Numbered from the stretch's first letter, positions 1 through 9,078 are shown. The stretch is DNA of 62,111 nt from JAAZZIT01 sp964480525 (GCA_964480525.1 CAYZOV010000011.1:1-62111), one strand, 5' to 3'. Numbers and translations are program-made. Notes: generated by a model not told the origin, from the letters alone.

Positions 1-50
1 GAAGATACTTGGCGGGTGACCGCCTGGAAAAATAGGGTGTTGCCGACACC
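1..50 (+). rRNA. rrf: 5S rRNA, 3' end only
   Basis: The first 50 bases match the conserved 3' part of bacterial 5S rRNA: the loop E/helix IV region (GAAGATACTTGGCGGGTGAC) followed by the 3' closing strand ending in GCCGACACC. The 5' part lies outside the window. The next gene is tRNA-Asn on the same strand, as is common at the end of rRNA operons in Clostridia. Confidence 0.85.
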
Positions 51-51
51 T

Positions 52-84
52 GAATAGAGAAAAGCGTTATGCTTTTCTCTATTC
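52..84 (+). other. perfect hairpin between 5S rRNA and tRNA-Asn
   Basis: A 14-bp perfect inverted repeat (52-65 with 71-84) closes a five-base loop, GTTAT. No T-run follows, so it is more likely an rRNA/tRNA processing stem than a terminator. Confidence 0.6.
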
Positions 85-90
85 CTATAT

Positions 91-166
91 TCCTCCATAG
101 CTCAGTCGGTAGAGCGCGTGACTGTTAATCACGATGTCACTGGTTCAAGTCCAGTTGGGGGAGCCA
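91..166 (+). tRNA. tRNA-Asn (anticodon GTT)
   Basis: A full cloverleaf of 76 nt with encoded CCA. The acceptor stem is TCCTCCA (91-97) paired with TGGGGGA (156-162), the discriminator is G163 and CCA is 164-166. The anticodon stem is 117-121/129-133 around loop CTGTTAA, which places GTT at 124-126. The T-loop is GTTCAAGT. It is probably co-transcribed with the preceding 5S gene. Confidence 0.97.
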
Positions 167-174
167 TACTGGAC

Positions 175-212
175 AAAGGCGAACCATTTAAAATGTTCGC
201 TTTTGTTTTTTT
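175..212 (+). terminator. Rho-independent terminator after tRNA-Asn
   Basis: An AAAGGCGAAC arm and a GTTCGCTTTT arm with an AT-rich loop are followed by a long T-run. It ends the rRNA-tRNA transcript. Confidence 0.75.
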
Positions 213-299
213 ATCCTAGAAAACCCGTATTTGGAATCATACTTAATCGTGATTGATATTATTGCCCATAGCTTTATTTTTATTATAGGAGGTATTGAT

Positions 300-718
300 A
301 TGAATTTGTTTATGGTTATAATTACTTTTGTATATACTATAATCTATGGCTTTTTATGCAAATCTGTTTGGTTAAATATTCAGTTGTGTCAAGATTGCTT
401 TGTATTTTTAGTGATAAATTTAGTTGCAATTGTTGTGGTAAACATCGTTTTTTTATAGCTGTAAAATATGAAATGTATGAGTTAATTTCTGGATATGATA
501 AGAATAAAAATTATGACAAAAAATTATTAAACCATTATTTAAAAAAAATAAGTTTTCGTATATCCACTAGTATATTAATTTGCTCGTTGATAGCATTATT
601 TTCTCCAATATTATCCCAATTCGGTATCGATAAAACATTAGCTGTAGTATATGCTAATTTAACGTTTATATGCGTGTTATTAACAATTTTGTTAACTGCC
701 AAAAAGAATAAAATATAA
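300..718 (+). pseudogene. DUF3784-like small membrane protein, split by a frameshift
   Basis: An ATG at 300 has a strong AGGAGG site. It gives a hydrophobic N-terminus (MNLFMVIITFVYTIIYGF...) that stops at 458. A second frame continues with KYEMYELISGYDKNKNYD, a charged segment, two more membrane helices and a KKNKI end at 718. The two halves join if the T7 run at 448-454 had one more T, giving about 139 residues with three to four membrane segments. The ISGYDKNKNYDKKLL segment resembles the conserved core of DUF3784 membrane proteins (recognised by eye). It may be a pseudogene, a sequence error or slippage in the T-run. Function is unknown. Confidence 0.55.
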
Positions 719-743
719 TTTTGGTGTATTAGGTTAGGAGAAG

Positions 744-775
744 AAAAGCACTTAGCAAAAAGCTAAGTGCTTTTT
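744..775 (+). terminator. Rho-independent terminator
   Basis: A 10-bp perfect stem, AGCACTTAGC/GCTAAGTGCT (747-756 and 762-771), has an A5 loop, flanking A-run and T-run. It closes the DUF3784-like gene. Confidence 0.9.
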
Positions 776-798
776 GTTACAAAAAATAGTTAAATCTA

Positions 799-827
799 TT
801 GAAAACGACAGTGGGATATGTTATAAT
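799..827 (+). promoter_or_regulatory. sigma-A promoter of the HIT gene
   Basis: A TTGAAA -35 at 799-804, a 17-bp spacer and a TATAAT -10 at 822-827 lie about 80 bp upstream of the HIT start. Confidence 0.75.
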
Positions 828-908
828 ACAAGAGGTCGGACAGACTAAAAATCAGAACTTATTGTAGAAAGATTTACAAAATCAAAATTTGAATAGCGAG
901 GACAAAAT

Positions 909-1367
909 ATGTGCTTTATATGTGATAGAATAAATATGATAAAACAAGGAACCAACCCATATTTTGTAAAGGAACTTGAAACGGGGTATGTGGTTATCGG
1001 AGATAATCAGCATTTCAAGGGGTACACTTTATTTCTTTGCAAAGAACACAAAACAGAGCTGTTTCAGCTTGAACACACGCAGAAGTTGAAGTTTTTAGAG
1101 GAAATGTCAATCGTTGCCGAAGCTGTTTCAAAGGCTTTTGGGGCTGAAAAAATGAACTATGAGCTTTTGGGAAACGGCGATACTCATCTTCATTGGCACT
1201 TGTTTCCGAGAAAAAGCGGGGACATAGAAAACTACGGCAACAACGGAAAAGGCCCTGTTTGGTGGTATCCTATGGACAAGATGTATTCTGACGATAACAG
1301 ACCCACAACAGCTGAATTACAAGCAATGAAAGAAAAACTTTTGCTTGAAATAGACAGGTTGATATAA
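909..1367 (+). CDS. HIT family nucleotide hydrolase
   Basis: The protein has 152 residues. The signature of histidine triad hydrolases is clear: HLHWHLFPR near residue 97 supplies the H-x-H-x-H catalytic triad. The N-terminus carries a CFICDRI segment, as in HIT proteins that bind zinc. Family members hydrolyse nucleoside phosphoramidates or dinucleotides; the substrate cannot be told from sequence. It is a stand-alone cytosolic gene with its own promoter and terminator. Confidence 0.9.
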   Translation: MCFICDRINMIKQGTNPYFVKELETGYVVIGDNQHFKGYTLFLCKEHKTELFQLEHTQKLKFLEEMSIVAEAVSKAFGAEKMNYELLGNGDTHLHWHLFPRKSGDIENYGNNGKGPVWWYPMDKMYSDDNRPTTAELQAMKEKLLLEIDRLI

Positions 1368-1411
1368 TTATATTTTGAGAGATAATATTAAAATGAGGAT
1401 AAATATATAAG

Positions 1412-1448
1412 AAAAAAGGCGTTCTGAATGTGTCAGAATGCCTTTTTT
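1412..1448 (+). terminator. Rho-independent terminator of the HIT gene
   Basis: The stem AAGGCGTTCTGA/TCAGAATGCCTT (one G-T pair) has A-run and T-run flanks. Confidence 0.9.
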
Positions 1449-1775
1449 CATATTATATTTAATATCAAGCTAGCGAATTGAGTTGTTCGCAGCGCAAAAC
1501 CACGCTACGTTGAATTTTCGCAAAAAAATCCCCCATTTCATCAAAAAATAAATTTTCGTGCCTAAAAACGTACACTTATGCCAAAAAACTTGACAATTTG
1601 ATGATATTACTTTAAAATTAAAAAAGAATTTATCGTGTCAAAATTTGTACTACGTTAATACTTTAATCTAAATTCAACGCAATATGCAGATAAGTTAGTA
1701 GTACAACAATATTCACGAATAATTCGCATATTTCTATGAAAACGCTTTAAAATAAACCGAAAAAGAGGTAAAACT
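1449..1775 (+). other. AT-rich leader region upstream of the spo0A-like gene
   Basis: No gene is visible in this 327-bp gap. It holds the promoter at 1590-1618 and an exact 9-bp inverted repeat, TTGTACTAC (1645-1653) and GTAGTACAA (1698-1706), between promoter and start codon. The repeat could be a leader hairpin or a pair of operator half-sites. Confidence 0.5.
1590..1618 (+). promoter_or_regulatory. sigma-A promoter of the spo0A-like gene
   Basis: A consensus TTGACA at 1590-1595, a 17-bp spacer and TAAAAT at 1613-1618. The untranslated leader would be about 150 nt. Confidence 0.75.
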
Positions 1776-2510
1776 ATGCCAAAAACAAAGATTTTGATTG
1801 CCGACAACGGTATGAGATTCGGGGTTTCTCTTGCGAATTTTCTGAAAAACCGTGAATTTTACGCCATAACCCGCCCGAATAATGTAAAAATTTTAATAGA
1901 TTCTATCAAAAACGACCTGCCTGACGTAGTGATTTTGAACGAAAATTGTCTTAGTTGTGAAATTTCTGCACTGATTAACACGATAAACAGGCTGAAAAAT
2001 TGCCCGAAAATCATAGCGATTTCAGAAAACGAAAGTCTTAATTCAAACGAAGTGAGCGTTTTTTCGTCTGAAAATGCAACTTTTGAAGCGATTGCAACGG
2101 AAATTGAAAGGCTTCTTGAAGTTTCAAATATTTATACTGACGAGGAAGATTTGGACGAAAAAATAACCCACCTGCTGTGGCAGATGGGCGTGCCGGAAAA
2201 CCTGAAAGGCTACGGCTATTTGAAGAGTGCGGTGTGTTTGGCAATGGACGACGAGGAGATGTTGCGTTGCATTACGAAAGTGCTGTATTCCAAAGAGGCA
2301 AAGTGCTATGAAACCACGGAAATTCGGGTTGAACGTGCGATTCGCAACGCCATAAACGTAACGTTTTCAAAGGGCAATTTAAGCGATATTTTGCAGTTTT
2401 TGGGCAAAGATTTAACCTGCAAAAAGCTTAAACCCACCAACGGCGAACTTATAAAGTTTCTCACCCAAACCGCCAAACACAACTGCATTGAAACGAATAA
2501 CAAAGAGTGA
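1776..2510 (+). CDS. Spo0A-type response regulator with degenerate receiver
   Basis: The protein has 244 residues. Residues about 128-235 are a clear Spo0A DNA-binding domain: HLLWQMGVPENLKGYGYL, then SITKVLY-like CITKVLYSKEAK, the recognition helix TEIRVERAIRNAINV (181-195) and KPTNGELIKFL (219-229). Residues 1-115 look like a receiver, but the acidic pair is reduced to D10-N11 and the phosphoacceptor position is N55 (DVVILN) instead of Asp. Phosphorelay control in the usual way is therefore unlikely. The ribosome site AAGAGG is well placed. The gene is followed by a lipoprotein and a giant surface protein whose promoter carries 0A-box-like sites. It could be this lineage's only Spo0A or a paralog; the window does not say which. 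Confidence 0.88.
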   Translation: MPKTKILIADNGMRFGVSLANFLKNREFYAITRPNNVKILIDSIKNDLPDVVILNENCLSCEISALINTINRLKNCPKIIAISENESLNSNEVSVFSSENATFEAIATEIERLLEVSNIYTDEEDLDEKITHLLWQMGVPENLKGYGYLKSAVCLAMDDEEMLRCITKVLYSKEAKCYETTEIRVERAIRNAINVTFSKGNLSDILQFLGKDLTCKKLKPTNGELIKFLTQTAKHNCIETNNKE

Positions 2511-2626
2511 TGTTGTAGGTTAATATTTTTATATATAATAATGCCAATTAGATGACTTTTATTTACATATAATCGGTTACAAGTGGCGTTCTCCTTATAT
2601 GATATTTTACAAAATATTAAACACCT

Positions 2627-2660
2627 TGTAAATATATATATATATATATATATATTTACA
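2627..2660. repeat. 34-bp perfect palindrome with (TA)n core
   Basis: TGTAAA and TTTACA ends enclose an uninterrupted TA repeat, making a perfect palindrome of 34 bp in the gap between the spo0A-like gene and the lipoprotein gene. It could form a cruciform or serve as a weak bidirectional terminator; it may simply be a microsatellite. Confidence 0.8.
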
Positions 2661-2754
2661 TTTAGACCAAATAGTGGTAAAATAAACATAAAGCCGTTGG
2701 TTTTATGTTTACAAATCCAGAGGAAAATATATGTATGATAAGGAGAAACGTTTT

Positions 2755-3579
2755 ATGAAAAAGAAAATTTTGTTATGCTCAATAATCGCCACAATGCTTG
2801 CGACGTTTGCTGGGTGCGGAGAAACGGACAGTTCCAAAGAACCCGAAAAATCCATCACAGCCGTGGCGACGACGACAGCAGTAAATACGTCGTCTGACGT
2901 TACAACCACCGAACCAGACGATACTTCGGACACGACCACCACAACACAGTCGCAAACAACAGAAAATGCTGCTACATCAGATACCGAAAGTTCTGTAACA
3001 ACCACGTCTGATAAATCAAATGAAACGACCACTTCAAAAAATGTTGAAACTTCAAAGCCAAACACAACAACTACAACTTCGACAAGCAAGAAACAGACAA
3101 CTACAACAGTTTCCCAAAAGCCTGTAACGACAACCACAACTACAAAACGCCCAACAGCAACAACCACAACTACTAAAAAAGCCACGACTACAACGACTAC
3201 AACCAAAAAAGTTACAACAACGACTACAACGACAGCTAAGAAAACAACAACGACTGCAAAGCCTGCAACCAATCCACCTGTAACAACATCAATTCCGGCG
3301 TCAATGCTTCCGGCTGTTGAAAAAGAGATTACTATAAAGCCTTTTGAACGTGCCACTATTATAGACTTAAATAACTCCGAAGCTTTTATAATTGATATGA
3401 ATGTAAAAAGTTCAAACAGTATTTCTGAAGATGATATAATTTATGTATATAATATGTATGACGCTGAAATTACTGCACTAGAGCCAACTACACTTATAGT
3501 CACTATAACATGGTCGCAGGACAATATTGATGGAAAAATCCACGAAACTGTTACAAAGACTATCGTTCATGTTGTTTAA
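2755..3579 (+). CDS. Thr-rich putative lipoprotein
   Basis: The ATG at 2755 is chosen over one 24 bp upstream because AAGGAG sits 9 nt before it. The 274-residue product starts with a lipoprotein-like signal (MKKKILLCSIIATMLATFAG, then Cys21). About 150 residues of Thr/Ser/Lys-rich low-complexity linker follow, with many TTTT blocks, probably a wall-spanning or glycosylated stalk. The last 80 residues (EKEITIKPFERATII onward) form a small beta-rich domain without a family I recognise. The preceding gene is the Spo0A-like regulator. Function is unknown; an extracellular role is inferred. Confidence 0.75.
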   Translation: MKKKILLCSIIATMLATFAGCGETDSSKEPEKSITAVATTTAVNTSSDVTTTEPDDTSDTTTTTQSQTTENAATSDTESSVTTTSDKSNETTTSKNVETSKPNTTTTTSTSKKQTTTTVSQKPVTTTTTTKRPTATTTTTKKATTTTTTTKKVTTTTTTTAKKTTTTAKPATNPPVTTSIPASMLPAVEKEITIKPFERATIIDLNNSEAFIIDMNVKSSNSISEDDIIYVYNMYDAEITALEPTTLIVTITWSQDNIDGKIHETVTKTIVHVV

Positions 3580-3670
3580 CTTAAATAAGAACCGCCAAAT
3601 GCGATTCTTTTTTTCAGATTAACACATTTTTACATTAACGGTGACTAAATTTAATCAAAACGAATATATT

Positions 3671-3703
3671 AAAAGGGTAGTGCTTGCGCTATCCTTTTTC
3701 TTT
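3671..3703 (+). terminator. Rho-independent terminator of the lipoprotein gene
   Basis: AAAGGGTAG pairs with CTATCCTTT around a GC loop and is followed by T-rich sequence. A weaker hairpin (3588-3614) lies nearer the stop codon. Confidence 0.65.
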
Positions 3704-3733
3704 TGTAAACTTTTACTGATTTTTAAAAAAATA

Positions 3734-3752
3734 TTCGACAAATTTCGTCAAA
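3734..3752 (-). promoter_or_regulatory. two tandem 0A-box-like Spo0A sites
   Basis: TTCGACAAA (3734-3742) is the exact reverse complement of the 0A box TTTGTCGAA. TTCGTCAAA (3744-3752) differs by one base. The two are spaced exactly 10 bp, the arrangement to which Spo0A dimers are known to bind. They end 4 bp before the -35 hexamer of the giant surface protein, a position suited to activation. Confidence 0.65.
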
Positions 3753-3756
3753 GTTC

Positions 3757-3785
3757 TTGCAATTGATATTTATTTATGCTATAAT
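3757..3785 (+). promoter_or_regulatory. promoter of the giant surface protein
   Basis: TTGCAA (3757-3762), a 17-bp spacer and TATAAT (3780-3785). The 0A-box-like pair lies directly upstream. Confidence 0.8.
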
Positions 3786-3832
3786 TAAACTAACGTTAAG
3801 TTAATGTTAAATTCGCTAAAGGAAGTGGTTTT

Positions 3833-6800
3833 ATGAAAAAATCAAAAGGTCGGATTCTTTCTGCTTTTCTTGCACTTTGCACGTTTGTTAGTGCTATACC
3901 TGTTGCAATTTATGCAGAGGAACTGGAAATTAAAGAGTGGAAAGACGCTGAACAAGATTTTACAATTGTAAAATACGTTGACCCGCCGACAACAGGTGAG
4001 GACATTTTCGACACATTTATGGCTAACACAGATGTGGATTTGGGCGACAATGTTATTACCCCAATGGGCGACAAACCTGTTACGTTGTACGAAGCGTCGG
4101 AACTTTTTACCTATAAATCAAAGGATTCGGGTGTGCAAAGTTCGACGGGATTTTATGATGTTTCGCTGTCGGACGGTTCATACAACAATCACACAACTTA
4201 TTACTTTGACGAATCAAACCAAAGAAGTATCGCAAATTTAAGCGAACTTGACGACCTTTGTTTTGCTCAGGGCGTGGCTTTTGACCCTACCGCCTGTGGC
4301 AGACGAAATTATGTTGCTATTTTGGGTTTCCACAATACGCAAAATAAAAATACAAGTGCGGTTTATGTTTACATAATTAACGGCGATACAAGAAAGGTTG
4401 TCAGCAAATATACCCTTGATTCGGGAAATTTGTGGTGGCTTGTTGACGACAAAGGCAATCTTTTGCTTGACAATGTGGACAGCGCTAACTTTTTCCAGAT
4501 TACAGCGGGCGACTATGACAACGACGGAAAAGATACTTTGGTTGTTTACGACGGAACTCCGAAACTTCGTGAACTTAAAATTAACGTAAACGACAACACC
4601 GGAGCGGTTTCGGTGAACAAAACCGATAATATTATCACGGATAACACACCTTATTTGAATAAAAGCTATATGAATACCGACGCTTCGGGAAATGTAATGT
4701 ATAATTCGGGTATCATTTACCGTGCAAACGTTTCTCTTGAAACAGGCGACTTAAACGGCGACGGAATCGACGATTTGGCGGTTGTTTCGTGCGTTGGAGA
4801 TTACAACGAAAAACAAAGTACATACTATAAAAACAAGAAAAACGAACCGTGTATTGCTGCGGTTGCCGTGGGCTTCGGTAAAATCAACGGCACACTCCAG
4901 AGTGCGTCTGTTTCGTACCACAGGCTTTACGATTCAAACACAAATATGACGGTTGCCGCACCTGATTTGTCAATCGGCGATATTGACGGCGACGGAAATA
5001 ACGAACTTGTCGTTGCAGGTTTTCTTAATAAATCAACAGCCGACGACAAAGTAAATTTCCAAAAAGGCAAAGTCGGTTTTACATATTATAAAGCTTCGGG
5101 AACTAACATGGAACAGTACGGCGGATTCCAGACGCTTAATGATATTTCGGCAAACAGCAAAGGCGACAGCTTGCGTGAAAAAGAAACCCTCTGGCAGCAA
5201 TTTTCCGTAGAATGTGTTTCTTTCGACGGACTTCATACACAGGATTATATCTTTTTAAACGGATATGTTTATAAACTTAACACCAATAAAGTTCCCGAAC
5301 ATATTTCTATTAAAGGTAACTCCACCGATAAGGAACTGTTTGCAGGCTTAACTAACAAATGGTCGCCGTACAGCGGAGTAAATGACGATTATAACGAAGT
5401 GTATATTGCAAGCGCGGCTGTGGGTAATTTCAACAACAGCGAAACAGGCGAAGAATCTATTCTTTTGACCGTCGGATATAAGTTGAACGGCAAAAATCAG
5501 TACAGTTTTACCGAAGTTTTGGTTGAAAAAAGAAACGGCAAACTTGTTTTCAGTATAGATAAAACAGGGGCTCCGGTTAGTGAAGGCTTTACCATGACCA
5601 CCAATGATTTCCACAAAGAAGAAGGCAAATCGGGCATGAGCTATATTCATATTACTGTCGATATTGACTACGACAGCTGTGTTGCACAGTATATGTATAA
5701 CGAAGCGTTCTATTCCGACCCGACCGTAATTGCATTTTTGCAGGCGGCACCTTATTTTGCAGAACTTGAAGCAGGTAACAGCTCCACGCAGTATAGTTAT
5801 ACCGAAACATACGAAAATTCCACAGGTTCGGGTTACGAATTTGCGGTGGGCGTAGGTATTACGGCTGAAATCGAAACTTCCGCAGTTAAATTTAAGGTTG
5901 ACGAAGCGGTTTCTACGGGCATAAGCCAAGAATTTACAAATTCTCTCAGCCAAGAATACACAACCACTTTTGAGGCGAACGACCAGAATCAGGTTGTTTT
6001 AAGACGTATGCTGATTTGTACATATTATTACGCAATTCAGGGCAAAGACGGTACATATCATTATGAAAATCCTGACGACTTTTTGGCAATCACCGTTCCG
6101 CAAAACCCTTGTATCAGCACCCTTAATCTTGACCAGTATAATATGTATGTGGAATATTATAACCAGCAGTTTGACAAGTATTCAAGTGCATACAGCAATA
6201 CGAATTATTTCAATAATAAACTTGTTGAAATTACGGACAAAGATTTGCTTGACAAATACTACATCAGCGATAACGAGGGCAACCCTTATGGTTATGCTCC
6301 GTCAATCAGTTCGTATGCCAACAGCGTAACAATGGTTAAGGATAATACATGGATAACTCTCGGACACGCAGGCGGAACAACAACGCAGGAATATTCTTAT
6401 ACCCAGGGCATTGAAAAAACTGAATGTTCGTCTGCGGGCGTTGAAGTTAATATGGAACTTATGGCAGGTGCAAGTTTTGCGGGAAACGGCGCTTATGCGG
6501 GCGTAACTTCCAGTATGTCGTATGTTACACAAAAAACCAAAACCACGTCCGAACTTAAAACAATCGGAACAGGTGGTACCGTTCAGAATCTTTCAAGCGA
6601 CCAGACCGACTATGACTTCCAATGGCAGTTGATTGGTTGGAAAATGGCAAACGGCGACAACCTTTTCAATAACGACGTTCTGTTTATCGGTTATGCCGTA
6701 AAGAATGTTAAATCTTTGCCACAACCTGTTGATGAATTGTCGCTGACATATCCTGACGACGACGGAAATATTGTTTTGACGTGGACTTCGCCTGAAATTT

Positions 6801-8739
6801 CAAAAGGCCGTGTAAATATCGATGAATTTTACATTTATCAGGACGGCGTGAGCATAGGAAGCGTTAAGAATACAGGCGAAAAAGCAGAACATAGCTATAC
6901 AGTTGACGTTTCCGGAATATCAAGTGCGAAAACTACGTTCTATGTGCTTTCGTCTGCAAAAGTTCAGTCGGGCAGTACAATTTCAAACCTCTATAGTATT
7001 CCGTCAAACACCGTTGAGTGTATTCTGGCTCTGAATCAGACGCAGGTTAAGGAACTTATTAACCAAACTATTTCACAGCTTAATAAGGATATAAGCGATT
7101 TGAAAAAATTGATTGATACAAAAGCAAGCACCGAAGAATTGGCTGAAGCAATCGAAAAAATCAACGCTTCGTATAAAGACGCTGATTTGATTCTTTCGGC
7201 TGAAATTGACGGACTTGAAAAGGAAATCGCAGACCTTAACCAAGAAATGAACGACGCCCATGATGTTTTGTACGAAGCAATTACAACCGTGCAGGAAAAC
7301 CTTGACAAGGCTGTCGAGGACCTTAACAAGGCTGTTTCCGAGGGCGATACAAAGAACGCCGAGGATTTGGCAAAGGCAATTTCCGATTTGACCACAGCGT
7401 ATAAATCGGCTGACGAACTTATCAAAACCGACGTTTCGTCCCTTAAAGACGAGGTTGAAAACCTGAAAAATTCTGTTTCACAGGCTGACGAATCGCTAAA
7501 ACAGGCAATTGAAAAAGTGCAGGAAAACCTTGACAAGGCTGTCGAGGACCTTAACAAGGCTGTTTCCGAGGGCGATACAAAGAACGCCGAGGATTTGGCA
7601 AAGGCAATTTCCGATTTGACCACAGCGTATAAATCGGCTGACGAACTCATCAAAACCGACGTTTCGTCCCTTAAAGACGAGGTTGAAAATCTGAAAAACT
7701 CCGTTTCACAGGCTGATGAATCGCTAAAACAGGCAATTACAACTGTGCAGGAAAACCTTGACAAGGCTGTCAAAGACCTTAACAAGGCTGTTTCCGACGG
7801 CGATACAAAGAACGCCGAGGATTTGGCAAAGGCAATTTCCGATTTGACCACAGCGTATAAATCGGCTGACGAACTNNNNNNNNNNNNNNNNNNNNNNNNN
7901 NNNNNNNNNNNNNNNNNNNNNNNNNNNNNNNNNNNNNNNNNNNNNNNNNNNNNNNNNNNNNNNNNNNNNNNNNNNATTTGGCAAAGGCAATTTCCGATTT
8001 GACCACAGCGTATAAATCGGCTGACGAACTTATCAAAACCGACGTTTCGTCCCTTAAAGACGAGGTTGAAAACCTGAAAAACTCCGTTTCACAGGCTGAT
8101 GAATCGCTAAAACAGGCAATTGAAAAAGTGCAGGAAAACCTTGACAAGGCTATTGAAGAACTTAACAAGGCTATTTCCGAGGGAAATATTCAAAATGCAC
8201 AGGAAATTGCTGAATCTGCGTTAAAGCTTGTTCAGTCGTACAAAGAAACGGAAGAACTTCTTAACGACGAAATCAAAAATCTCAAAGAGGATTTGAAGCT
8301 GTCTAAGGAAAATTATTACGCTGAAATTCAGGAACTTAAAACTTTGGTAGAATCATTGCAGAGCGAACTCACCGCTTCAAATGACGCTTCGACTTTGGAA
8401 ATCGAAACTTTGAAAGAGCAAATTTCTCAACTTGAAATTACGTTAAACACCGAAGTGGAAAATTCAAACACCGAAATCGGCAACCTTGAATCCGAAATTT
8501 CGTACCTTAAATCCGAAATCGAAAGTCTGAAAGCCGAAATCGAAGAAATCAAGAACGTAAACGCACAGCAAACCGACCGCAACAACCAACTCACAACCGA
8601 AAATCAGAATCAGGCAGAGGATTTGAAAACCCTCAAAACGGTTGCTACCGTAGGTTTTGGCGTGTCTGTAACGTCCTTGCTTGCAAACGTGGTTCTTATC
8701 ATTGTGGGCATAATCCGAAGAAAAAATTCAGTTATCTAA
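3833..8739 (+). CDS. giant surface protein: FG-GAP-like, FN3, coiled-coil repeats, membrane anchor
   Basis: One gene interrupted by a 100-N gap. The early stop near 8002 is an artefact of the arbitrary gap length, because 173 nt (or a full overlap) restores frame. Signal peptide: residues 1-28. Calcium-type repeats DYDNDGKD, DLNGDGIDD and DIDGDGNNE fall near residues 223, 303 and 380, as in FG-GAP/VCBS propellers. Two long Ser/Thr-rich alternating stretches (about 653-716 and 849-912) look like amphipathic beta hairpins. An FN3-like domain covers about 964-1052. From about 1066 the protein is coiled coil, with 228-bp (76-residue) repeats at 7289, 7517, 7745 and after the gap. It ends with a membrane helix (VSVTSLLANVVLIIVGII) and a basic tail. 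It is probably a cell-surface stalk. It follows a strong promoter with 0A-box-like sites. The binding or pore role is not known. Confidence 0.85.
7289..8127 (+). repeat. 228-bp tandem repeats inside the giant surface gene
   Basis: Units start at 7289, 7517 and 7745, and the next visible one starts at 8128 after a partial unit. Each unit encodes 76 residues of coiled coil (VQENLDKAVEDLNKAV...). Units 1-3 are nearly identical at DNA level, so copy number can change by recombination. The 8128 unit diverges after about 40 bp. Confidence 0.92.
7876..7975. other. assembly gap (100 N) within the repeats
   Basis: The 55 bases before the gap (7821-7875) are identical to the 55 bases after it (7976-8030). 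The true distance is therefore either an overlap of 55 bases or 173 bases plus whole 228-bp units; the 100-N length is a placeholder. Confidence 0.95.
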
Positions 8740-8748
8740 TCTAGGTTT

Positions 8749-8780
8749 AATATCCCTCTCAAATGAGAGGGATATTTTTT
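8749..8780 (+). terminator. Rho-independent terminator of the giant surface gene
   Basis: A 12-bp perfect stem, AATATCCCTCTC/GAGAGGGATATT, with AAAT loop and T-run. Confidence 0.95.
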
Positions 8781-8825
8781 TGCAAAAAAGAAACGGCGTA
8801 ACTCTTTAAAACGAGTTACACCGCA
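8779..8825 (-). terminator. Rho-independent terminator of the Cys-rich small gene
   Basis: Read on the minus strand, CGGTGTAACTCG pairs with GAGTTACGCC and is followed by a T-rich run. It lies downstream of the gene at 8869-9078. Confidence 0.8.
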
Positions 8826-8868
8826 CCTCGGAAATCTTTGTGGTACTGCCAAATTATTCGCTTGTTAA

Positions 8869-9078
8869 TTAAATATCGTCGCCCTCTTGGTTCGGAATCT
8901 CAAGCTGTTTCTTTGGAATACGCTTGATTGGATCGTAAATAAATTTCTTACAACTGTAATCAGCGTCAACAAGACCTGTTTTTTCGCACAAAACCTTGTT
9001 ACCCTCTTTTGAACGGTTGCCAAAATTACAATATGCGCAAGATGGTTCAATGTCGTTACCAAAATATTTCTTTTTCAT
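8869..9078 (-). CDS. small four-Cys protein, probable zinc binder
   Basis: The protein has 69 residues. Cysteines at 14, 17, 31 and 43 (CAYC...C...C) suggest a zinc knuckle. The C-terminal part is basic. I recognise it as a type of conserved hypothetical protein found next to sporulation and housekeeping genes in Clostridia, without a known function. GGAGGG is well placed before the ATG. A TATAAT -10 (minus, 9120-9125) overlaps the stop codon of ylbJ, so it may have its own promoter. Confidence 0.75.
   Translation of the reverse strand: MKKKYFGNDIEPSCAYCNFGNRSKEGNKVLCEKTGLVDADYSCKKFIYDPIKRIPKKQLEIPNQEGDDI

Noticed and set aside
2709..3356. 215-codon Val-rich minus-strand frame
   Set aside because: It is the antisense of the Thr-rich lipoprotein linker (ACA/ACG codons read as Val-rich); no ribosome site.
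7036..7851. 271-codon minus-strand frame with repeats
   Set aside because: Mirror of the coiled-coil repeat region of the giant surface gene; repeat composition keeps the antisense frame open.
8865..9062. 65-codon minus frame overlapping the Cys-rich small gene
   Set aside because: The other frame (8869-9078) has a good ribosome site and a Cys pattern; this one has neither.
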